From Flavobacteriaceae bacterium (GTDB lineage: Bacteria > Bacteroidota > Bacteroidia > Flavobacteriales > Flavobacteriaceae): 16,713 bases of DNA. Positions 7,301-15,545 of this stretch are shown here, in pieces (within the stretch, counting starts at the first letter, position 1; each line of letters starts with the position of its first letter). The position numbers and the translations under genes were made by a program. Location of the stretch: NCBI GenBank assembly GCA_018662905.1, contig JABJFE010000035.1, positions 1 through 16,713 on the forward strand. Direction: 5' to 3'. The notes beneath the pieces are model-generated. The model worked only from the letters and a program-made list of their open reading frames with translations, was not told the DNA's origin and did not search any database.

Positions 7301-8419
7301 ATGAAATTCATAACATCAAGCTCATTATTACTAAAAAACATTCAAGTTTTAGGAGGCATTTTAAACACAAACAATACTCTTCCTATTTTAGATTATTTTT
7401 TATTTGATATTTCTGAATCTGTATTAAAAATTACAGCTTCCGATTTAGAAACAACTTTAAGTGCTGAATTAAAAATTGAATCTGAAGATAACGGTTCTAT
7501 TGCAGTACCTGCAAAGTTACTAATTGATACTTTAAAAACATTTCCGGAACAACCACTTACATTTAATATATTAGAAAACAATACTATTGAGATAAGTTCA
7601 AATCATGGAAAATATGCTTTAGCTTATGCAAAGGGAGAAGAATTTCCTAAAACTTTACCTATAACTGATCCTAATAACTCATCAATTTCTTCTAAAGTTT
7701 TATTTGAGGCAATTAATACAACAATATTTGCGTCAGGAAATGATGATTTAAGACCAGTTATGAGTGGAGTTTTTTTTCAGTTTTCAAGTGAAAGTTCAAC
7801 GTTCGTAGCTACAGATGCACACAAGTTAGTAAGATATGTAAGAACTGATTATAAATCTGATAAGCTGGTTGAATTTATAATGCCTAAAAAACCATTAAAT
7901 ATTTTGAAAGGAATTTTAGCTACAAATGAATTTGAAGTAAAAATTGAATTTAATGAAAGTAATGCAAAATTCACTTTCTCTAATCTTTCTTTAACCTGCA
8001 GGTTGATAGACGGAAAGTATCCTAATTATGAAGCAGTAATTCCAAAAGAAAATCCAAATATTCTAACTATTGACAGGTCATTGTTTTTAAATTCAACTAA
8101 AAGAGTCAGTATTTTTTCTAATAAAACAACTCACCAAGTTAGGCTTAAGATAACAGGAAATGAACTTGTGATTTCAGCAGAAGATTTAGATTACAGCAAC
8201 AAAGCTGAAGAAAGATTGATCTGTAATTATAATGGAGATGACATGCAAATTGGATTTAATTCAAGGTTTTTAACAGAAATGTTATCTAACATAAATTCAG
8301 ATGAAGTCAAGTTAGAATTATCTTTACCTAATAGAGCAGGTATTCTTACACCAACTAAGCCTGGTTCTGATTCAGAAGAGATAACAATGCTCGTTATGCC
8401 AGTAATGCTTAACAGTTAG
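7301..8419 (+). CDS. dnaN: DNA polymerase III beta subunit (sliding clamp)
   Basis: DnaN is the ring-shaped processivity clamp that tethers DNA polymerase III and repair proteins to DNA. The protein has 372 residues, typical of Bacteroidetes. Three clamp folds of about 120 residues each are expected, and the sequence fits this: the N-terminal LPILDYFLFDI, the first-domain FPEQPLTFNILENNTIEISS region, the inter-domain DDLRPVMSGVFFQF and ATDAHKLVRYV segments, the CRLIDGKYPNYEAVIP segment that lines the partner-binding pocket, and a C-terminal end in MLVMPVMLNS, the usual clamp tail. No dnaA or recF lies beside it. Its TAG stop interlocks with the gapN stop on the other strand. The 69 nt upstream contain no perfect TAnnTTTG box. 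Confidence 0.97.
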   Translation: MKFITSSSLLLKNIQVLGGILNTNNTLPILDYFLFDISESVLKITASDLETTLSAELKIESEDNGSIAVPAKLLIDTLKTFPEQPLTFNILENNTIEISSNHGKYALAYAKGEEFPKTLPITDPNNSSISSKVLFEAINTTIFASGNDDLRPVMSGVFFQFSSESSTFVATDAHKLVRYVRTDYKSDKLVEFIMPKKPLNILKGILATNEFEVKIEFNESNAKFTFSNLSLTCRLIDGKYPNYEAVIPKENPNILTIDRSLFLNSTKRVSIFSNKTTHQVRLKITGNELVISAEDLDYSNKAEERLICNYNGDDMQIGFNSRFLTEMLSNINSDEVKLELSLPNRAGILTPTKPGSDSEEITMLVMPVMLNS

Positions 8420-9996
8420 AGATAGTAATCAGTTCTAATAAAGTGCGATTTTTTAGAATCTATCATTTCTCTAAGAATATTTTTATTTAGATCATTATCT
8501 TTTGAAGCTACAAATGTTCTTATAGAAAAAGATCTTAGTGCATCATGAACGCTTAAAGTTGCTACAGCAGAGTCCTTTCTTCCTGTAAATGGATATATAT
8601 CTGGCCCTCTTTGACAAGCACTGTTTAAATTAACCCTACAAACTAAATTAACCATAGAATCAATAACTGGACCTAATGTGTCAACATCTTTTCCAAAAAT
8701 ACTTACTTGTTGGCCATAATTTGATTCAGACATGTCTTTTATTGGTGTTGAAATATCTGTAAAAGAAATAATTGGAATAACAGGTCCAAACTGTTCTTCT
8801 TTATAAACGTCCATATCTTTATTTACAGGATATAATACAGCTGGAAAAACAAAATTCTTTTGTTTTTCCCCACCTTTTTTATTCATTATTTTAGCTCCAA
8901 GATTAACAGCATTTTCTATTAAATCAGAGATATATTTTGGTTTAGCAGGTTCAGGCAATGGAGTAAGTAAAGTGTTTTCCCAAGGTAAACCTAACTTTAA
9001 TTCATCTACTGCAATTACAAATTTTGATAAAAACTCTTCCTTTATATCTTCGTGAACATATAATATTTTTAAAGCTGTACATCTTTGACCATTAAATGAC
9101 AATGTACCAGAGATACATTCCTTTACTGTTGATTCTATATCAGCATCCTTTAATATTATTCCAGGATTCTTAGCCTCAAGACCTAAAACTAATCTTAATC
9201 TATTCTTTTGTGGATGTAAATCTTGAAGTGATATAGCTGAAGAACTATGACCTATCAAAGCTAAAACATCAATTTTACCACTTTTCATTATTGGAGTTGC
9301 AATTTCTCTTCCTCTTCCAAAAACAATATTAACAACACCTGGTGGGAAAGATTCTTTAAACGCATCTAGTAATGGAGCAATTAGTAATACCCCATGTTTA
9401 GCTGGTTTAAAAATTGTTGTATTACCCATAATAATCGCAGGTATTAACAATGCAAATGTTTCATTTAAAGGATAATTATAAGGTCCCAAACACAAAACTA
9501 CACCAAGTGGTCCTCTTCGAATCAAAGCTCTTACACCAGATTTATTTTGAAAAGTAGCCCCTTTTCTATCGATTCTTTTATATTCAACAATTGTATCTTT
9601 AATATATTCAACAGTTCTGTCAAATTCTTTTCTTGAATCATTTAAATTTTTACCAATTTCCCACATTAGAAGTTTAACAACTTCTTCTCTTTTAGTTAAC
9701 ATTTTTTCAACAAAAGTCTCCATACATTGGATTCTTTCGTAAACTTTCATTGTTGGCCAAACACCTTGACCAAAATTAAATGCTGAATGTGCAGCCTCTA
9801 AAGCTTTTAAAGCGTATTCTCCAGACATTTCGGGTGTATTTCCAAGTAAATACGGTTCTTTATCGTCTTTATCACATAAAAGTGTAGAATATACGTTGGT
9901 TTGATTTCCGTCCCATTTACTTATTATACCATCAATTAAATATTCTTTATGATTAATTTGTTTGTTAATCTTAAATTCATTTGGAATGTTGTTCAT
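8416..9996 (-). CDS. gapN: NADP-dependent glyceraldehyde-3-phosphate dehydrogenase (non-phosphorylating)
   Basis: This aldehyde dehydrogenase superfamily member of 526 residues most likely oxidises glyceraldehyde-3-phosphate directly to 3-phosphoglycerate, making NADPH and bypassing the ATP-forming step. Catalytic features are the oxyanion Asn N174 in GPYNYPLNE, the general-base Glu E274 in LGLEAKNP (a variant of the usual ELGGK) and the nucleophile C306 in FNGQRCTALK. The NAD(P)-binding segment TTIFKPAKHG is at 193-202 and EEQFGPVIPI lies towards the C-terminus. The GQRCTA motif and the ALDH-like N-terminus agree with GapN, but the exact substrate cannot be proved from sequence. It starts 15 nt after the ilvC stop, so it is probably the last gene of the ilv operon. 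Its TAA stop overlaps the dnaN TAG. Confidence 0.82.
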   Translation of the reverse strand: MNNIPNEFKINKQINHKEYLIDGIISKWDGNQTNVYSTLLCDKDDKEPYLLGNTPEMSGEYALKALEAAHSAFNFGQGVWPTMKVYERIQCMETFVEKMLTKREEVVKLLMWEIGKNLNDSRKEFDRTVEYIKDTIVEYKRIDRKGATFQNKSGVRALIRRGPLGVVLCLGPYNYPLNETFALLIPAIIMGNTTIFKPAKHGVLLIAPLLDAFKESFPPGVVNIVFGRGREIATPIMKSGKIDVLALIGHSSSAISLQDLHPQKNRLRLVLGLEAKNPGIILKDADIESTVKECISGTLSFNGQRCTALKILYVHEDIKEEFLSKFVIAVDELKLGLPWENTLLTPLPEPAKPKYISDLIENAVNLGAKIMNKKGGEKQKNFVFPAVLYPVNKDMDVYKEEQFGPVIPIISFTDISTPIKDMSESNYGQQVSIFGKDVDTLGPVIDSMVNLVCRVNLNSACQRGPDIYPFTGRKDSAVATLSVHDALRSFSIRTFVASKDNDLNKNILREMIDSKKSHFIRTDYYL

Positions 9997-10011
9997 AATT
10001 AGTTTTTGTAT

Positions 10012-11481
10012 TTAAACAATTTTTTTCATTGAGGTCATTGATGTTCTTAATTTCTTTCCAATAATCTCAACTGGATGAGATCTAATAAGCTCATTCACTT
10101 CAATTAACCTTGTGTTGTCAATTTGTTCAGCATGAATATAAGGTTTACCTATGTGTTTTGAATCAATTTTTATAAAAAATTCTTTTAATAATGGCTTACA
10201 GGCATGATCAAATAAATAACATCCATATTCAGCAGTGTCAGAAATTATTCGATTCATTTCAAATAATTTTTTCTTTGCTATTAAGTTAGCAATCAATGGA
10301 GTTTCGTGAAGAGATTCATAATAAGCTGATTCATCAATAATTCCTGAGCTTGTCATTGTTTCAAATGCTAACTCCACGCCAGATCTAATAAAAGCAACCA
10401 TTAATAATCCATTATCAAAAAACTCTTGTTCAGAAATATCATCTTCACAAGGAGATGTTTTTTCAAAAGCAGTCTTTCCAGTTTCTGCTCTCCAGTTTAA
10501 TAAATTTACATCATTGTTATTCCAATCTTCCATCATAGTTGATGAAAAATGTCCAGACATAATATCATCCATATGCTTTTCAAATAATGGTCTCATTATT
10601 TTTTTTAAATCCTCTGAGATATTAAAAGCTTCAATTTTGGCAGAATTATTCAATCTATCCATCATGTTAGTGATTCCGCCATGCTTTAATGCTTCTGTAA
10701 TTGTTTCCCATCCAAATTGTATTAATTTTGAAGCATATCCTGGTTCAATTCCATTTTCAACCATTTTATTAAATGAAAGTATAGAGCCTGTTTGTAAAAC
10801 TCCACATAAAATAGTTTGTTCTCCCATCAAATCAGATTTAACTTCAGCTACAAAGGAAGATTCCAATACACCTGCCCTATCTCCTCCAGTCGCTACTGCG
10901 TAAGCTTTAGCAATATCCATTCCTATTTTTTGAGGATCATTTTCAGGATGTACAGCTATTAGTGTAGGTACACCAAAACCTCTTTTGTATTCTTCTCTTA
11001 CCTCAGATCCAGGGCACTTAGGTGCAACCATCACAACTGTTATATCATTTCTAATCTCCATCCCTTCTTCAACTACATTAAAACCGTGGGAATATGAAAG
11101 AATTGAATTTTTTTTCATTAACGGCATTAAATTATTTACAACATTTGTGTGATTTTTATCAGGTGTTAAATTTAACACCATATCAGATTCTGGAATTAAT
11201 TCCTCAAATGTTCCTACTTTAAAATCATTTGAAGTTGCATTTATAAACGAATCTCTTTTCTGACTAATAGCTTCTTTTCTAAGAGCATATGAAATGTTTA
11301 ATCCAGAATCTCTCATGTTAAGTCCTTGATTTAAACCTTGGGCACCGCAACCTATAATCACAATTTTCTTACCTAATAATGCAGATACTCCATCTGAAAA
11401 TTCTGATGAGTCCATAAACCTACATTTACCTAACTGATCAATTTTTTGACTTAACGACAATTGATTAAAATAATTTTTCAT
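10012..11481 (-). CDS. ilvC: Ketol-acid reductoisomerase, long class II form
   Basis: IlvC converts 2-acetolactate or 2-aceto-2-hydroxybutyrate to the dihydroxy acids with Mg2+ and NADPH, the second shared step of valine and isoleucine synthesis. At 489 residues it is the long E. coli-like form. It aligns with the remembered E. coli protein without visible gaps over its first two-thirds. The dinucleotide motif is GCGAQG (44-49). NADPH-selecting residues R68, K69 and R76 are present in YALRKEAISQKR. Catalytic and metal residues are visible as K155 (APKCPG), E213, D217 and E221 (VAEVKSDLMGE) and E389 and E393 (YYESLHE). The ATG is 3 nt after the ilvN stop, which supports an ilvD-B-N-C-gapN transcript. 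Confidence 0.98.
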   Translation of the reverse strand: MKNYFNQLSLSQKIDQLGKCRFMDSSEFSDGVSALLGKKIVIIGCGAQGLNQGLNMRDSGLNISYALRKEAISQKRDSFINATSNDFKVGTFEELIPESDMVLNLTPDKNHTNVVNNLMPLMKKNSILSYSHGFNVVEEGMEIRNDITVVMVAPKCPGSEVREEYKRGFGVPTLIAVHPENDPQKIGMDIAKAYAVATGGDRAGVLESSFVAEVKSDLMGEQTILCGVLQTGSILSFNKMVENGIEPGYASKLIQFGWETITEALKHGGITNMMDRLNNSAKIEAFNISEDLKKIMRPLFEKHMDDIMSGHFSSTMMEDWNNNDVNLLNWRAETGKTAFEKTSPCEDDISEQEFFDNGLLMVAFIRSGVELAFETMTSSGIIDESAYYESLHETPLIANLIAKKKLFEMNRIISDTAEYGCYLFDHACKPLLKEFFIKIDSKHIGKPYIHAEQIDNTRLIEVNELIRSHPVEIIGKKLRTSMTSMKKIV

Positions 11482-11484
11482 AAT

Positions 11485-12018
11485 TTATTTATCTGAGTTT
11501 ATTCCAAGTATATTGGAAATATTCATTGGTTCTTTAGAAACTGATATTCTACCAGATCTTACGAATTGTAATAAACCATAAGGTTCCAATTCTTTATATA
11601 ATTTTTCTGTATCCTCTCTCCATCCCGTTTTTTCAATAACAAAATAATTTGGAGAAACAGTTACAATATTAGCTTGACTATTTTTTATAATTTTTTGAAT
11701 ATGTTTTTCATCAAAAAGAGATTTAGACTTTACTTTATATAATGCTGTTTCTAAAAAAATTGTTTGATCATCAGTATGGTAAAAAGAAGCAATGACTTCA
11801 ATTTGTTTTTCTATTTGCTTAACTAATCTTTTAATCATGAACTCTGATGCATTGACAACAATAACAAATCTAAAAATATCTTTAATTTCAGACTGAGAAG
11901 TTGTTAAGCTGTCAATATTTATGTGCCTTTTTAAAAATATTGCAGAAATTCTGTTCAATAAACCAATATTGTTTTCAGTGTAGACGGATACAGTAAAAAT
12001 ATTTTTCGATTCTTTCAT
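11485..12018 (-). CDS. ilvN: Acetolactate synthase small (regulatory) subunit
   Basis: This regulatory subunit activates IlvB and gives feedback inhibition by valine. It has 177 residues, slightly longer than the 160-165 of E. coli IlvH. The N-terminal ACT domain covers about 7-78 (FTVSVYTENNIGLLNRISAI onward). N16, G19 and N34 line up with E. coli IlvH N11, G14 and N29, which bind valine, so feedback control is likely retained. The C-terminal half holds the second domain found in this family. It lies 1 nt after ilvB and 3 nt before ilvC, so dosage with IlvB should be coupled. The ilvN symbol is used for the Bacteroidetes small subunit, and ilvH would be equally acceptable. Confidence 0.95.
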   Translation of the reverse strand: MKESKNIFTVSVYTENNIGLLNRISAIFLKRHINIDSLTTSQSEIKDIFRFVIVVNASEFMIKRLVKQIEKQIEVIASFYHTDDQTIFLETALYKVKSKSLFDEKHIQKIIKNSQANIVTVSPNYFVIEKTGWREDTEKLYKELEPYGLLQFVRSGRISVSKEPMNISNILGINSDK

Positions 12019-12019
12019 A

Positions 12020-13720
12020 TTATTCTAGTCTTATATCTGAGACTGAAGCTCCTGTGGGTATCATTGGAAACACATTATTTTCCTTATCTACAGTTACTTC
12101 TAAAAAATAAGGTTTTTTAGATTTTATCATTTTATCTACAGCCTTTTTTAAATCTTTTCTTTCATTTACTTTTTCAGCTTCAATATAATATCCTTTTGCA
12201 ATAGTTACGAAATCTGGATTTACTAACTCTGTTGATGCATATCTTTTATCAAAAAACATTTCTTGCCATTGCCTAACCATTCCTAAAAAATTATTATTCA
12301 ATACAACTATTTTAACTGCACTTCCTGTTTGAAAAATTGTTCCCAACTCTTGTATAGTCATTTGATATCCTCCATCCCCTATAACAGCAACTACTTCCCT
12401 TTCAGGAGCACCCATCTTTGCTCCAAGAGCAGCTGGAAGTGCAAAACCCATAGTGCCTAGTCCTCCTGATGTTACATTTGACTTTGATTTATTAAATTTA
12501 GCATATCTACAAGTAACCATTTGATGTTGTCCAACATCTGTTACAATTATCGCATCTCCATTTGTTGAATTATTGATTTCTTTTATAACCTCAGCCATTG
12601 TTAACCCTTTTTTTGTAGGATTAATTTCATTATCAATTACTTTTTTGAATTCAATATCATAAAAAGAATTAAATTTATCTAACCACTTTTTATGAGAATT
12701 TTTATTTACCATAGAAAGTAATAACGGAATAGTTTCTTTAATATTTCCTATTACAGGTACATCACATTCGACATTTTTATTAATTTCAGCTGGATCAATT
12801 TCCATATGAATGATTTTAGCTTGTTTAGCATAACTTTCTAAATTTCCTGTAACTCGATCGTCAAAGCGCATTCCAATTGCAATTAATAAATCACATTCAT
12901 TTGTAAGAACATTAGGACCATAATTACCATGCATCCCAACCATTCCAACATTTAAATAATGATCTGTTGGAAGTGCTGACAATCCTAAAATAGTCCAAGC
13001 AGATGGTATTCCAGTTTTTTCAATTAAATCCTTAAATTCATTTTCAGCCTCACCTAAAATAACACCTTGTCCAAAAACAATAAATGGTTTTTTTGAATCA
13101 TTAATTAATTTACTAGCTTTTTTAATTTGATCATCAGAATAATCAGGAACAGGTTTATAACTTCTAACTGAAAAACATTTTTTATAATTATAATTCATCA
13201 ACTCAAATTGAGCATCTTTTGTAATATCTATTAACACAGGTCCAGGTCTTCCAGATTTCGCTATATAAAATGCCTTAGCTAAAACCTCAGGAATATCTTT
13301 AGCTCTTGTAATTTGACAATTCCATTTTGTTACTGGAGTTGATATTCCGATGATATCAGTTTCTTGAAAAGCATCAGATCCTAACAAATGTGAAGCAACC
13401 TGACCAGTAATGCATACCATTGGAGTTGAATCAATTTGAGCATCAGCAATACCAGTTACTAAATTAGTTGCTCCAGGACCAGATGTGGCCATTACTACGC
13501 CTACTTTTCCTGAAACTCTTGAAAAACCTTGTGCTGCATGTGTAGCACCTTGTTCATGTCTAGTTAAAACATGATTAATCTGATCCTGAAATTTGAATAA
13601 TTCATCATAGATAGGCATTATTGCACCTCCAGGATATCCATAAATAAGATCAACATTTTCTTCAATTAATGATCTAATTACAGCCTCAGCTCCAGAAATT
13701 TTATTTTCTAATCTATTCAT
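12020..13720 (-). CDS. ilvB: Acetolactate synthase large (catalytic) subunit
   Basis: IlvB is the thiamine-diphosphate enzyme that condenses two pyruvates, or pyruvate with 2-ketobutyrate, to start the branched-chain amino acid pathway. The 566 residues match the family length. The catalytic glutamate is E56 in RHEQGATHAAQGF. The FAD-binding stretch RFDDRVTGN is at 285-293. The ThDP/Mg2+ motif runs from GDG (448-450) through GDGGYQMTIQELGT to the NNN at 475-477. MVRQWQEMFF follows, a segment important for substrate choice in biosynthetic acetohydroxyacid synthases, so a catabolic acetolactate synthase is unlikely. It lies 1 nt after ilvD and 1 nt before ilvN. The symbol ilvB is chosen over ilvI or ilvG because only one copy is visible. 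Confidence 0.97.
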   Translation of the reverse strand: MNRLENKISGAEAVIRSLIEENVDLIYGYPGGAIMPIYDELFKFQDQINHVLTRHEQGATHAAQGFSRVSGKVGVVMATSGPGATNLVTGIADAQIDSTPMVCITGQVASHLLGSDAFQETDIIGISTPVTKWNCQITRAKDIPEVLAKAFYIAKSGRPGPVLIDITKDAQFELMNYNYKKCFSVRSYKPVPDYSDDQIKKASKLINDSKKPFIVFGQGVILGEAENEFKDLIEKTGIPSAWTILGLSALPTDHYLNVGMVGMHGNYGPNVLTNECDLLIAIGMRFDDRVTGNLESYAKQAKIIHMEIDPAEINKNVECDVPVIGNIKETIPLLLSMVNKNSHKKWLDKFNSFYDIEFKKVIDNEINPTKKGLTMAEVIKEINNSTNGDAIIVTDVGQHQMVTCRYAKFNKSKSNVTSGGLGTMGFALPAALGAKMGAPEREVVAVIGDGGYQMTIQELGTIFQTGSAVKIVVLNNNFLGMVRQWQEMFFDKRYASTELVNPDFVTIAKGYYIEAEKVNERKDLKKAVDKMIKSKKPYFLEVTVDKENNVFPMIPTGASVSDIRLE

Positions 13721-13721
13721 T

Positions 13722-15395
13722 TTAACTATCAGTTACACATCCATTAGATGCATTTGAAACATTTTTACAATATTTATACAAAACTCCACTTTTAAATTTT
13801 AATTCAGGTTTAGTCCAATTTAAACGTCTTGAACTCAATTCATTTTCAGAAATATTTACAGAAATTGAATTTTCAACTGCATCAATAGTAATAATATCAT
13901 TGTTTTCTATTAATGCAATATTTCCACCATCTTGTGCTTCAGGACAAATATGACCTACAACAAAACCATGAGTTCCTCCGGAAAATCTTCCATCGGTAAT
14001 TAACGCCACTTCATTACCAAGTCCACACCCCATTATAGCTGAAGTAGGTTTTAGCATTTCTGGCATACCTGGGCCTCCTTTGGGGCCCACATAACGTATT
14101 ACAACTACATTACCTTTCTTTACTAAACCGTTTTTAATTCCGTTATTAGCTTCATCTTCAGAATCAAATACGATAGCTTTTCCAGAAAACAATAAGCCTT
14201 CTTTCCCAGTAATTTTAGCAACCGAACCGTTTGAGGCAATGTTTCCATATAAAATTCTAATATGACCAGATTCTTTTATTGGATTTGAAATTGGTCTTAT
14301 AACTTCTTGATTAAAATCCAATGATTTAATTTCTTTTAAGTTTTCTTTTAATGTTTTACCGGTAACTGTCATGCATTCACCGTTAAGTAAATCATTTTCT
14401 AACATATATTTCATTACTGCTGGAACACCCCCAATATCATGAAGATCTTCCATAAGAAATTTACCACTTGGTTTTAAATTAGCTAAAAAAGGTGTAGTAT
14501 CAGAAATCTTTTGAAAGTCGTCTATTGTAAATTTGATATTTGCACTCTTAGCAATAGCTAACATGTGAAGAACAGCATTAGTTGATCCTCCTAAAACTGT
14601 TATTAATCTTACAGCATTTTTAATAGACTCTTTAGTAACAATGTCTAAGGGTTTTAAGTCTAATTTAATTAAATTAAAAATAGCTTTTCCAACCAAATCA
14701 CATTCTTTAATTTTATGAGAACTAGTTGCAGGATTTGAAGAATTAAACGGAAGAGACATCCCCATTGCTTCAATTGCTGATGACATCGTGTTAGCCGTAT
14801 ACATTCCTCCGCATGCTCCGGCGCCAGGACAAGCATTTTTTATAATATCACTAAACTCATTTTCATCAATTTTACCTGAGACTTTCTCCCCCCAAGCTTC
14901 AAAAGCTGAAACAACATCAAGTTTTTTTCCATTATGACAACCAGGAGCAATTGTTCCTCCATAAACAAGAATGGAAGGTCTATTTAGCCTTAACATTGAC
15001 ATTAAAGCTCCTGGCATATTTTTATCACAACCAACAACAGTAATCAAAGAATCATATGCCATTGCTTGCATAACAGTCTCAATCGAATCGGCAATAACAT
15101 CTCTAGAAGGTAACGAATATCTCATGCCTTGAGTACCCATTGAAATACCATCACTAACCCCAATTGTATTAAAAATTAATCCAATAAGCTCATTTTTATT
15201 AATACCATTTTTAATGTTTTTTGAAAGATCATTTAAATGCATATTACAAGGATTACCCTCGTATCCAGTACTAGCTATACCAACAAATGGCTTGCATAAG
15301 TCATCATTAGATAGACCAATAGCGTGTAGCATAGCTTTTGCTGCAGGTTGAGTCGGATCCTGTGTAACCACTTTACTATATTTATTTAAACTCAT
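13722..15395 (-). CDS. ilvD: Dihydroxy-acid dehydratase
   Basis: IlvD dehydrates the dihydroxy acids from IlvC to 2-keto-3-methylvalerate and 2-ketoisovalerate, using an iron-sulfur cluster. The 557 residues match the IlvD/Edd family. Cluster-ligand cysteines are C50 (GNPCNMH), C123 (GCDKNMPG) and C195 (GAGACGGMYTANTMS). The active-site metal residues D82 (SDGISMG), D124 and K125 are present, and S472 in GRFSGGTHG is the catalytic serine. It is the first gene of the ilv operon, and ilvB begins 1 nt after its stop. The ATG at 15393-15395 is preceded by AGGAG with a 13-nt spacer, a Shine-Dalgarno-like sequence that is unusual in this window and lies inside a possible hairpin. Confidence 0.97.
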   Translation of the reverse strand: MSLNKYSKVVTQDPTQPAAKAMLHAIGLSNDDLCKPFVGIASTGYEGNPCNMHLNDLSKNIKNGINKNELIGLIFNTIGVSDGISMGTQGMRYSLPSRDVIADSIETVMQAMAYDSLITVVGCDKNMPGALMSMLRLNRPSILVYGGTIAPGCHNGKKLDVVSAFEAWGEKVSGKIDENEFSDIIKNACPGAGACGGMYTANTMSSAIEAMGMSLPFNSSNPATSSHKIKECDLVGKAIFNLIKLDLKPLDIVTKESIKNAVRLITVLGGSTNAVLHMLAIAKSANIKFTIDDFQKISDTTPFLANLKPSGKFLMEDLHDIGGVPAVMKYMLENDLLNGECMTVTGKTLKENLKEIKSLDFNQEVIRPISNPIKESGHIRILYGNIASNGSVAKITGKEGLLFSGKAIVFDSEDEANNGIKNGLVKKGNVVVIRYVGPKGGPGMPEMLKPTSAIMGCGLGNEVALITDGRFSGGTHGFVVGHICPEAQDGGNIALIENNDIITIDAVENSISVNISENELSSRRLNWTKPELKFKSGVLYKYCKNVSNASNGCVTDS

Positions 15396-15399
15396 TTTT

Positions 15400-15431
15400 A
15401 AAAAAAAACTCCTAATTATTAGAGAAGGAGT
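15400..15431 (-). terminator. Candidate attenuator hairpin with T-run before ilvD
   Basis: Read towards ilvD, ACTCCT (15431-15426) and AGGAGT (15413-15408) form a perfect 6-bp inverted repeat with three G-C pairs and a 12-nt loop. It is followed at once by nine T (15408-15400). This is the shape of an intrinsic terminator placed within a leader. The 3' arm also contains AGGAG, the likely ilvD ribosome-binding sequence, so the same fold could instead hide translation start. The loop contains CTAATAATTAG, which could form a competing small hairpin. No experimental evidence exists for either function. Confidence 0.4.
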
Positions 15432-15494
15432 ACATTTAATTTAATTATAAAAGTAAACAAAAAATTAATTAATATACATGATCAATTATTTAAT

Positions 15495-15515
15495 TCATAT
15501 TTTTATCAAAATCAT
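15495..15515 (-). CDS. Candidate ilv leader peptide (MILIKI)
   Basis: On the minus strand, ATG ATT TTG ATA AAA ATA TGA encodes the hexapeptide M-I-L-I-K-I. Four of five codons after the start are Ile or Leu, which is what a ribosome-mediated attenuator of a branched-chain amino acid operon needs. Its stop lies about 60 nt before the hairpin at 15408-15431. It is very short, has no ribosome-binding site, and AT-rich DNA is naturally rich in Ile codons, so chance is a real alternative. Confidence 0.25.
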   Translation of the reverse strand: MILIKI

Positions 15516-15545
15516 AATTTAACTATTCTAAAAAAGCTTTTTTTT

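Larger units (their letters stand above)
15396..15545 (-). promoter_or_regulatory. Shared divergent region: ilvD leader and upstream region of the aldehyde dehydrogenase gene
   Basis: These 150 nt between ilvD and the divergent aldehyde dehydrogenase gene must hold one or two promoters. On the minus strand I see a candidate leader peptide (15495-15515), then a hairpin with a T-run (15400-15431) directly before ilvD. No perfect TAnnTTTG box was found on either strand. The best plus-strand near-match is TATTTTTA at 15498-15505. Transcription might also begin inside the aldehyde dehydrogenase gene for the minus strand. The region is otherwise very AT-rich. Confidence 0.45.

Noticed and set aside
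8433..8458. TTCTAA/TTAGAA stem after the dnaN stop as a possible terminator
   Set aside because: Six mostly A-T pairs with a 14-nt loop and no T-run after it. It lies in gapN coding sequence and is expected by chance.
10514..10903. Plus-strand open frame of 129 codons inside ilvC
   Set aside because: It lies opposite the strongly conserved catalytic region of ketol-acid reductoisomerase and has no start context or recognisable domain.
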